64,000 nt of DNA from Lampris incognitus (Eukaryota; Chordata; Actinopteri; Lampriformes; Lampridae), in assembly GCF_029633865.1 (NCBI RefSeq), contig NC_079224.1, forward strand, positions 24,236,895 to 24,300,894. Direction: 5' to 3'. How positions within the stretch are numbered: the first letter of the stretch is position 1; each line of letters starts with the position of its first letter. The notes beneath the pieces are model-generated. The model saw only the letters and a list, made by a program, of their open reading frames with translations, did no database searches and was not told the origin of the DNA. This document shows positions 26,794 to 38,700 of this stretch, one piece after another. The translations under genes and the position numbers were made by a program.

Positions 26794-29700
26794 GGCCCGA
26801 CCTTAATAAATGTGCATACGTGTATGTAGTTGTTTGTATGTTTGTGTGTGTTTGTGTATGCCAAGCTACGTGTGTGTTTGTGTGTAAACTGATGAGCTGC
26901 TGAAGACCATAGGTCAGTACCAGTCAGTCCGGCACCAGGCTTAGTGTCCTTAATGTTCTTTGTTCAAATGCCTGGTTGCTTGGTGGAAAAAACTGTTCCG
27001 GAGCCTACTGGTCTGAGCTTTGAGGCTGTGGTACCGCTTGCCTGACGGTAGCAGCTGGAACAGTCCATAGTTGGGGTGGCTGGGGTCTTTGATAATCCTA
27101 CAGGCTTTGCTGACACTGCGTCCATTGTATATGTCCTGGATGGAGGGAAGCTCGCATCCACTGATGTCCTGGGCTGTCTGCACAACCCTCTGCAGTGTTT
27201 TGTGGTTGTGGACAGTACAGTTCCCATGCCAGGCGGTGATGCATCCAGTCAGGATGTTCTTGGCCTCTGTAGAAGGCTCGTAGAATCCTGGGCCCCATGC
27301 CGAACTTCTTCAGTCGCCTGAGGTGAAAGAGGCGTTGCTGAGCCTTTTTCACCACATGGCTGGTGTGTTCATCCCAGGTGAGGTCCTCGGTAATGTGGAT
27401 ACCGAGGAACTGGAAGCTCTTGATCCTCTCTACAGCAGACCTGTTGATGGTGATGGGGTCCAGCCTCCCCCCTCTCTTCCTGTAGTCCACAATCAGCTGC
27501 TTGGTTTTGTCAACGTTGAGCGAGAGGTTATTTTCCTGGCACCACTTTGTTAGGTCGTTGGCCTCTCTCTTGTATGCCGTCTTGTCATCGTCGGTAATCA
27601 GGCCCACCACCATTGTGTCATCAGCAAACTTTATCACCAAGTTGGAGCTCTGTGTGGCCACGCAGTCATGGGTGTACATGGAGTAGTGGAGGGGACTCAG
27701 GACGCAGCCCTGGAGGGCTCCTGTGTTGAGGGTCAGAGGTGCAGAGGGGGCCTTTCCTGGGACCTACAATGCTAGACATTGTTAATTTATATTACTGGCA
27801 CTGTTCCCAGCACTTTTACGACAGCTGTGGTCAAACCTCTACTTAAAAAACTGTACCTCGATCCAGGATTTCTTGATAACTGTTGACCAGTCTCTAATAT
27901 TCTATTCATTTCTAAAGTATAAGAGTTGTGTATCATCAACTTTCGACCGATATACAAAAAAAAAACTATCTATACAAACGTTTTCAATCAGTTTTCAGGG
28001 CCTGTCACTTGAAATTGCTCTGACCAGAGTGGTGAATGATCTTCTACTTGCTATGGACTCTGATTCCACTTCTGTGCTTCTACTACTGGACCTCAGTGCA
28101 GCCTTTGACACCATTGATCACTGTATACTATTAGAATAAATTTTAATTTTGGTGTCCCTGGCTTAGCTCTGTCTTGGCTTAAGTCCTACTTATCTGGAAG
28201 AAAACATTTTGTCTGCTATAATATTACATCAAAATTCGCTGACGTCAAATGTGGCACACCTCAGGGCTCAGTTCTTGGCCCTCTACTTTTCTCTCTATAT
28301 TTCACCTCTTGACCAAATTATATGCAGTCATGGAATACATTTCCATTGCTATGCGGCTGATACTTAGCTGTATGTGCATATAAGGGCTGACGATCGTACT
28401 CAATAACTAATTTAGAGGCCTGCTTGGCTGCTATGAAAAATTGAATGTCACTAAATTTCCTGCTTTTAGATTTGAATAAAACTGAGATGCTGTTCCTTGG
28501 CTCTGCTAGACACAGACACCAATTTGATCAAGTAACAATAACAATCAACAACTCTGATTTCACAAAGTGTGGCAGCCAAAAATCTTGGCGTTACCTTTGA
28601 TCCCATCCTTTCCTTTGATAAGCACATTAAAGAAATCATCAAGACTGCCTTTTTTCACTTATGTAACATAGCTAAAATTCGGTCTTTCCTGTCTATGGCT
28701 GATGCAGAGACACTCCTTCTTTCAGCTTTTTCCCTGTTTTTCAGGGGTCGCCACAGTGGATTTTAGAGTTTCCATCAAGACCCTGTGAGGGCACAGCACC
28801 AATGCTGGCCGTTGTTAATGCGGGCCTCTACCGATCCGGTATGGTCTTGTCATTCCTCATACTGATTTGGCAAAATTTTACATCGGATGCCCTTCCTAAC
28901 ACAACCACTAACCACTAACCCTATGCAGAGACTCTAATACATGCATTTTTTTCATTCAGACTTGATTACTGTAATATTATTTTCAGGTGTGCCACATGCT
29001 GACACTAAAAGTCTTCAGATGGTTCAAAATGCTAGAGCTAGAATACTAACTAAAACTAGAAAATGTGACCATATTACACCAATTCTTTCTTCCCTTCATT
29101 GGCTTCCTATCATGTTAGATCAGACTTCAAGGTGCTTCTGCTGACTTATAAAATCCTAAATGGGCTTGCCCCATCATACCTATCTGATCTCCTTAAATCA
29201 TACATTCCATCCGACTATGGCCGGACTCGACGAAGCATCAATAATTGGCAGCGCTGTCTTCAGGAGGGGTGCAGAGTCAGCTTGTGTTCGTCACATGAAT
29301 GCGTCTGTGTGTGTGTCGGGGAAAAGCAGTGGTTCGGCCTGGATTCGCCTTATCACGAAAGTGGGGAGGTGGCTCCTTCGAGACTTCCGGCCGGAGAGAT
29401 ACAGTTGGCGAACGCATGCAGTACGAGGGTGGGTGTTTGAACTACAAAAAATAGGGATTGATTGGCCTCTAAATTGGGAGAAAAATCAGAAATAATTTTT
29501 TTTTTTAAATCATACATCCCATCTCAAGCTCTCCACTCTCAAAATACAGGGTTCCTGTGTGTACCCAAAAATTAAAAAGAAGTCAGCTGATGGCAGGGCC
29601 TTTTCCTGTTGGGCTCTCTTTTTGTAGAATAATCTACTTGCTTCTATCAGACAATCATTCTGTTGAGTCCTTTAAATCCAAACTTAAAATTCATCTTTTT

Positions 29701-32700
29701 GCCTTAGCCTACTATTATTAATTTATTCATTCATTATCCAAGCCACTTATCCTAATTAGGGTCGTGGGATGCTGGAGCCTATCCCAGCAATCATTGGGTG
29801 ACAGGCAGACACCCTGGACAGTTCGCCAGTCCATCACAGAGCTACAATTAGTTGCCTTTAAATTGAGTGCTTCACAACCTGTACTGCATGGCGGGTCAGT
29901 TTCTGTCTCAATGAATTCACCAAGCATTGTTCTTCCAATGAGATTATAGAGTACAGATTATTGACTACTGCAAACTGTTCTTTTTTCTCACATGCCTTTT
30001 GTCTCTCTCTGAATGATGCCTTCCCCTTTCTCTTCTGTGTATGTGAATGGTGTTATGTGAGTGTCCCCTGTGTGCACGTATAGTCTCCTATTCCCAGGTT
30101 TCCGTGGTGATGGTGGTCACCACCGGGACACTACTTGGCATCCCCTCATCACATTTTCTTTTTGTTAAATCTGTTAAATCCATATAATTTTGTTATCCAG
30201 TGCCAATGTAATATCCTTCTCTCGCTCCGATATGTAAGTAATGTTTTTTTTCTTGACTTTTCTCCTGCGTATGTGAATGGTGTGATGCGAGTCTCTCTTG
30301 TGTGCGTGTGTAGTCTGTCCTCCTGTCAGGTCTACATGGCTTGGGTCCTGGGCTGTTCCGGTGGCATCTGGACACTGCTTGACATCTTCCTCATCATATT
30401 CTTCATATATCTTATAATTCCATTATAATTCTGTTATCCTTTTTCAATGTTGTATTCTGTAAATTGCGTACACACAACATCCATTACATGTCTGTCCGTC
30501 TTGGGAGAGACATCTCTGCTCTATTGCACTCCCTGAGGTTTATTCCTATTATTTCTCCCTGTTAAAGGTGTTTTTTAGGGGGTTGATCCTTATCCAATTT
30601 GAGGGTCTTAAGGACAGGAAGTTGTATTGCTGTAAAGCCCACTGAGGCAAATTTGTGATTTGTGATAATAGGCTATACAAATAAAATTGACTTGACTTGA
30701 TGTGCACATCCTTGATAGGGAGGAACGCTGGTTTGAACCGGAGTCAAAGAGGCCATCTTTGACTTTCTTTGACATCAAAGAGGGAACGACCATCCCTGAA
30801 CTGAAGGGGGGGGGGGCAAGAGTACATCTATCGCCATCACAGTGCTGTGATTGCAACTATTCCCCAATCCTCTATGAATGGTACACATGGCCATTGTAAC
30901 TCTACTTAATGGTCACAGCAATTTTCAATGAAACTGATCTTTGTTTTTGATCATTATGCAACTGTATTGTTTATAAGGATGGGGATAACTGCAGTCAGTT
31001 GAGACTGACGAGGTCACTTAGATGAGTGATGAAACGTTTCTCTCAATAAACGTTGTGTCCAGATAAACTGATTCAACCTTCTGTGATTTCTAAAAGGAAA
31101 CTACATTCAGTTGGTATCAATTGATTTCTGCTGAGGTAGCTGAGCGTTGAAGCAATGGGCAAGCAAATGAATGGCTAAGTTCAACTGTGATCTTTTTCAT
31201 AGAGAAAGTATACAGCTTCAGGTTTTAAACATTATCTTTGTGTTTTTGATTTTCTTCTTCCAGTTTGATACTTCAGCCACTGCTGTGATCATGACCAAGG
31301 TCCAGACCAAAGACAAGTACATGAAGCTCATGAATGGGATGGAAATTATTGAGAGCAGGTCCTTTCTCTCTCTTTCTCATTCCCCCTCTTTCTTTCTCTC
31401 TCAGTGTGAGTGTCTGCATGCAGGGTTGGTGGTTGGTGTGTGAGTTGGTGAAGTTTTTTTAAGATTTTCAAGTTTGTTTTTCAGATATTTCTCTCTGTCA
31501 GTCTCACTCACTAACACAAATATATAAACCCTTTAACAATATCCTCCTTTTTCCAGCTTACATGGTCATCTGGTAGAGCACCTAAATGCTGAGATTGTCC
31601 TTCAAACCATCAGCAATGTCAACATGGCTGTGGACTGGATACGCTCCACCTTCCTCTATATCAGAGCTCTGAAGAACCCCAAACACTATGGTTAGAATTC
31701 ATTGCAGGGATCCAAGAAAGTACCTCTGTCTGCAGTGGGGTCCACACTTAATGATACTTAAGAAGCCATGTTTCTTCTGATATACTCCAATTTTGAAGCA
31801 TTTAAAAGGCAGTGATAAAGATTATTCCCATTGCAGGTTTCCCCATTGACTTGGACAGATGTGGAATCGAAGCAAAACTACAAGGTGTTCTTTTATTTCT
31901 ATTTGATCCTATTAAAGTACCTTCTAAATACCTTACTGTTAGGCGTTGCCTATAAATACATTAGAACAACAGGCATTGCGAATAGGTTTGATTGCCTTGG
32001 CCTGACATGTTAGGCCTGTTGAGGTCTTTGTCAATTCTGTATCGGTCATTGAGGACTGATGTGTCTTTCTGATTGTACCTGTGCAAACAAAAAACATCAT
32101 CCCATCGACTGTAATAGGAAGTGATTGATGTTTGTCTCCTGTCCTGCTTCAGAACTGTGTCTGAAGAACCTCAATTCTCTGTCCTCAATTGGTCTGATCA
32201 CCATGGACGAGGATGTCAACATCAAACCTACAGGTTCTTCGCCAGGCCATTTGTGTAAATGTTGTGGTTGACATCAATGTCAAGTGTATACTTATGTGTA
32301 GTACACACCTGTTGTTGATTAATTTTAGAAAGTGGTGGAGCTGCAGTTCTTATCTTCATCTGTGTTCTTTTTAAATGAGTGTTTCAACTGAATCCTATGT
32401 ATTATTCAGCTTCAGTTGTTAAGTTACTTAGGTTCTGTTCCATCCAGAGGCGGGCAGGTTGATGGCGAGGTACTGTGTTGCCTTTGACACCATGAAACAG
32501 TTCAGGACCCTTACTGGCTCTGAGACATTAACAGACCTGGTAGGTGTCCCAAGGAAACCTGTGAAATACATTTTCCCCCCAGATTTAGGTGCAAAATTCA
32601 GATCTTTAAATTCATATGGGACTAGATCCCTTTAATGGTGACTAATTCCTTAATTTAAATGTGGTGTCTGGCATTGGAAAGAGGACCCAGATAAAAAGTG

Positions 32701-35700
32701 ATTCTATGTACAGGTTGAGCTGGTCTCGAAAAGCAAAGAATTCAGTGATGTGCATTTGAGAATGAATGAGAAGAGAACCCTGAATACCTTGAACAAGGAC
32801 AAGAATAGGATCACTATCAGGTCAGATAATGTAGAGAATCGTTTGAGAACTTACCGGTCCTGCAACAAGACTAAGCCTTATACAATAGCAAGAACAGTAA
32901 AAGTATACTGGAAGAAAATTCTTTCATTTTTTTTTAAGAATTATTAAAAAATAAAATTCAGTTCTTTTTAGTAAGTTATTTCTGTACATTATTTTGCAGC
33001 AGTAATGTAGGCCTAATGTCTCGCCCAGTGACCATTAGGTTTAATTAGATAATTTAGTCGGGGACTGGAGTGGCAAAGTTGCATAAGGGAGAACAAATGA
33101 AACAAAATGAGCATATTGATGTGGTTCCCCAGGTTTCCCATGGAGGGAAAGATCAGAAACAAAGAGATGAAAGTTAACTGGTATGTACAAAAAGGACAGC
33201 ACACCCGTGTATTATTGTTGATTTCAACAGTGGGGTTAGCTTTGAGGCGACACGGTGGTGCAATGGTTAGCATGGTCGCCTAACAGCAAGAAGGTTCTGG
33301 GTTTGAGCCCTGGGGTAGTCCAACCTTGGGGGTCGTCCCAGATCGTCCTCTGTGTGGAGTTTGCATGTTCTCCCCGTGTCTGTGTGGGTTTCCTCCGGTT
33401 GCTCCGGTTTCCTCCCACAGTCCAAAGACATGTAGGTCAGGTGAATCAGCTGTACTAAATTGCCCCTAGGTATGAGAGAGAGAGTGTGTGTGTGTGTGGG
33501 GGGGCCTGTGTTACGGCCTGGCGGCCTGCCCAGGGTGTCTCCCCACCTGCCGCCCAATGACTTCCGCGATAGGCTCCAGCATCCCCGCGACCCTGCAAGC
33601 AGGATAAGCGGTTCGGATAATGGATGGATGGATGGTTAGATTTGAAAATGAGTAATCTCTGTATAAATAACAATGTTGAAAAAAGACTGTAGGAGTTATA
33701 CATTCATTATGCAATTTACATTCTTGTGGGATTTTTATTCACTATATTACAATACATATGCTTGCCTTGTTCTTAGCTTGATTCAAACTCAGCTTGGTTC
33801 CATCCCGATTCAAGAGTTTGGACTCATACAGGACACTGCAAAAATCTTCACGATTTTAACACGCATCAGCAAATGTATGTATGTATGTATGTATGTATGT
33901 ATGTATGTGTGTGTGTGTGTGTGTGATAGAACAATCCAAGATTTTTAAAGTGAACTGAATCAAAAGCTTTCAGCAATTAGTGTCTTCACAGTTATTGTTG
34001 GTCACATAACTTACACCATGGAATTGACCTTGTTATCACATGTTTTAAAAATGTGTGTGAATTATTTTATTTTGAACCTAATCAGGCTTGTCAGAGTTTC
34101 TGGGCCAGTGTTCCAAGACAGGCTTCACTGCTATACTCAGCTCTCTGATTCTGGCTAAGTGCGTCAGGGCCAAACTGTGGGAGAACTCACCATATGTATC
34201 TAAACAACTGGAGAAGATAGGTGGGGATGTTAGGCTGTCAATATGCTACAGACACAATGTACATACATTTAAAAGGAATTTTTAATACGCACAATATAAT
34301 TCTGTGTCAATACAAAAATTGTAATGTATTTTTTGATTGTAATATTATTTATTGACAGAGATTTATTCAAATGTTGGAGTAGTGATCCTTTGACCCATAT
34401 TTCATTTGAAAATGTCGATGCTACAGTCAACACTGAATGAATCAGTAGAACAAACTGTCTTTATCTTAGATTTATCTCATGGTGACTGGAATTTTCGAAA
34501 GATTTAAAAGAATGAACACATAACCACTTTGTGTCCTAGGCCTGACCCTATCAACTGCTATGGTGAATGCTGGGCTTACCACTTTCAACAAGATCGAGGA
34601 GATCAATGCAAGGGAGCTTGAGCTGGTCAGTTTGAATAACAGGAATTGAATATAATCACTTTTACATCAATACACAATGCAGTTTCACCATTCCTGGTTC
34701 TCAGTTGCCGAGTGCTAAGGTAGGATGTTTTCTTGGACCTTAGAGGAAAGAAGGGTAGGTGAGAGCAGTTTAGTCACTGGGATTGTCAAGTAGGCATCAC
34801 TTGTCACAAATGGCTTATCCATTTTGACCCATAACACCTCCAAAGGGCTTCACTGTAACAGATCTAGTGTCTTAGTTTCCCCTTTCTCAGTGCTAAAAAG
34901 ATTTTGATTATCTAAAAATATCTCTTCTATGCAAAAAACAAAAGAACAACAGTTAAATGGAAAATTTTGACTCTGCACGTCATGCATAGTCATAAAGGAT
35001 GGAGTTGCCCATTTCAAGGTTGTTGGTGTAATAAATGATGAGTGTATGCTTTCAAATGTTGCCCACCTCTTTTTGCAGATTGTCAACAGACACCCGCCAT
35101 TTGGAAATCAAATCAAAGAATCTGTAATCAACCTCCCAAAGTATGAAGTTAGTTTGGAGCAGGTAAAAGTAGTTTTGTGGTCACAATCTGGTCATTAATG
35201 GAACAAGTTAAACACCACTTCTCTTGTCATATTTGGGAGTATTAAGGAATACCTTAGAACAGATCAGCTCCTGATTGTCAGTCTTTTTATGCTCTCGATT
35301 TATGGGGAAAATTTGTGGCATGTAGAATTAATTATTGCTCTTTAAAAACTCTGAAGTGTTATATATGGTATGACCAAGCTCCCAAGGTACAGCTGTGCAA
35401 CAGCAGAGATTGTGTTGACGGTGAACCTGAAAAACCAGGAGCAGTTGCTGTCCAAGAGGACAGCACCCGACCACCACTATGTTACAATCATTGTTGGAGA
35501 CTCGGACAATAACGTGGTCTTCCTACAGAAGCTCACGTAAGGAAATAAGCTTACAGGGATTCACATTTTCTCTCTCTAGTGCTCACACATAAAATTATGC
35601 AACATGCTGGACTGTCCTTGTTATTTAAAAAGCTTCAAAGTAGCTAGAGTGAGTATATGGATGGTGTCTAGAAAGATTACAGGAGATTTCAGGAATTGGT

Positions 35701-38700
35701 TTCCTTTCCCATATCATCAGTCCTGCCTTTGATGCCTCAACCTGTTTTCTTTACTTCAACCACTTCAGGGGAAATAACCTAAACCTGACCTCTTCAGGAG
35801 AGATACCTAAACTTAACCTTTTGGAAGATAACTAAACTTAAACCTCTTCAGGGGAGAAACTTAAATTGAATCTCTTCTCAACTATCTAATCGGGGAACTG
35901 CATCCTAGCATAGAAGGCAGGATTTTAAATCTCCTTTGTGAAGAGTTGTGTGGGTGTTTCCAGGTGGAGTTCTGTGTTTTGTTTTAAAGGGACATGGTGC
36001 TGTTGAAGTCTGGCAGTTGGTCGAAGAAGATTGAAGTGGCTAGGGCCTTAAAGGGAGAAGAGATCAGTGTCAATCTGATCAGCTCAGAATACGGTGAGCC
36101 AGTAAACCATGCAGTTATCCATTCCTTTGACTTGAACATGTCCCGCTGATGCTTCAACCACCTTGTATACTATATTAGAAATTATTGAACAAATAGCTAT
36201 TTGTTTTTCTTTGAAGTAACAACATAGCAATTCATTTGTTTTTTTCTGTAAAGGAAGACAAAGGATGAGGTGTCAGTAAACACCTGTTCAGTTCAATAAA
36301 CATTGTGACACACTTGTCTCTATCCCAAGTGTATTACAGTCAGATAAAACCTAGACTCTCCCCTGCTATAGTGGGCTTGGACATCCAGCAGATGTTCAAC
36401 GTGTATTACTCTGGACTAAGGAAATTTGGGGCTGAGTCCATGGGCCCAACACAACAAACTGATTGGGATAAAATCCCATACAATCCTAGTGGACAGAGAA
36501 ACCAGCCATCGACAACAAAATCTCAGTCCACGCAAAAGACTGTCCCACAGAAGAGGAATGCCACTTCCATTACTGTACAAGGTGATGTTCATTGTTGTGA
36601 AATAGGTGAATGTATTTTATGTTTTTACACTGTAATGATTCCTATAGTCAGATGAATATTTAACCCCTTTTTACTGAATGTGGGTTCTTCAATCAGATAA
36701 AAGACAGTGCAACCATTTTTGCAAGAATAAGGAGCTGTGCGCCCATGACTGTTGTGAGTATAACTACACATTATTCACTGTAGATGCTGAGGTGTCATAA
36801 TAAGAAAAGAGGATCATATAAGAGGGACCATTTATCTCAGACAAATTGGAGTATACATAACAACAAAAAACATGTTGCAGTGTGTGTTTGTGTTTTTGTG
36901 TGCCTGTGTATGAACATCTTTTTTAAATGACTACCTCGAGTTGATTAAAGTAGTTCAACCTGAATCGGTTTGTGTGTGTGTATTTAAATGTACACTTTTA
37001 TTAATGTCAATCTTGAGATTCTTGAGATGAAAACGGTGATCATGTCTTTGTGTCTGTGTTCCTTCAAGGCAAATTAGGTGTACAAGTGGTTCTGAAGAGG
37101 CCAGTGTACCAGGACTCTGCTTTTTCCTCACACCTCAGGGATCTGAAGAGCAGACGTGACACACTGTTGGAGACTCCTGTCAAACGCCTCAAGGTGAAAA
37201 CAGACGGGCAGTCGGTTGATGTCTGAAATCTTTCGGAACCCACGAATAATGTTCTCTAACCAAGCAGCCAGCATGCAGACTTGTGGACTTCTTAAAGTAG
37301 TTGAGCATTATGGGATGTAAACTCTCAAACTGGGGTTTCCAAAACCATCCTTGCAAATCCTTGACACAGAGCACCAATAAAATGGTGGCTAAATGAAGAA
37401 AGATGTGTGATCTAATGGATAATGTTTTCCGACTTCAAATTAGAGAATTGAACGTTTGCGTCCTGATCTGGTTGCTGCTTTTCATCAGGGTGATCAGGCA
37501 GTTACTGAGGTCAATTGGAAGGCCCGAGCTCTGCAACCCATGTACTGTAGTTGTACTTGTCAAAGTATCCTTGAATGAAAAAATAAATACTTATTTCCAG
37601 TTAGCTAAACCCCGTACCCTCGCCACAGGGTGAATAAAGAATTACCCCCATTTGGAAATCGATCACGTATATCAAATAAACTCTTTGTGCTTCAGCTATG
37701 ATTTTGATGCAGCCGGAGTGCATTTGGTGGCATATTTTAATTTTTTTCTATTTTGCTCATTTGTTTTTTAACTTAATCAAGGTTATGCTGCCAAAACAAT
37801 GGGGAATGGAGAGAAACATATTTGTAAAAAAGTAATGGAAAACCAAGCTCGGATATCTAATATGTTACTTGTTATACTCGCACTAAGAGAAGTTTTGTCC
37901 ATAGACCTAATACGGAGCATGGATATTGACAGCAAGAAACTGTTGAGAACCCACTCCTATAGACGTGCCCTCATTCAAACAGTTCATTTTATGTCCCTAG
38001 ATGAAGATAAATGGGGAGCCGGTGTCTATGAACTTGCAACAGTTTTCTTACAAATCCAAAGAGGGGCTCCCTGTACTTTTCAGGTAAACAATTACAGTGA
38101 CATTCAAAGGGTTTATTTGATGACTATCTATAAGTGCAAACAGTGGTTTGCACTTATTTTCATTAACTACAAACACAATATCTTGATGCATGCTCAATAA
38201 TCCAGGTAAGAAAATTAAAGAAGGTTGAATCATTTCATCTGGGTATAACGTTGTATCCAGATAAACCGATTCAACCTTCTTTGATCACTAACACAATAGG
38301 ATTATTAAAAACATAATAGAACAAAAACTTACTTTGATGTAAATCTGGCAGCTTGAAGCTTAAAATTATCGACCTGTTCTTGTATATAATTTACAGAGAT
38401 GGAGGAAATCAGTATATGTCTTCAGTTAGACCTCATACTGAGAGTGTGGATCTGATTGGCGATGACTGTGCAGTATTACAACATATAGCTGATCAGGAGG
38501 AACTTGACTATGGTAAGGAAGGTGTGTAAAGAGGATTATTCTAAAGCTAATGAGAACATTCACAGATATACTAAAGCTACAATCCTGAAGGTTGTCATTT
38601 TTGTTTAACTTACTGACATCTGTGTAGATACTGGTAACTACAGTGTTTGACCACTCTAAATCCCAGGGATTCATTTCATATTCTTTCCCATTAAGTTTCC

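Noticed and set aside
26613-26864. Histidine-threonine repeat frame
   Set aside because: Reading of a TG microsatellite in the tail of the inverted LINE.
30980-31060. Possible hammerhead ribozyme in the Penelope-type terminal unit (GATGAGTGATGAAACG)
   Set aside because: Penelope-like terminal repeats often hold such ribozymes, but here the CUGANGA core is not met and stem II cannot be drawn with confidence. A covariance search would be needed.
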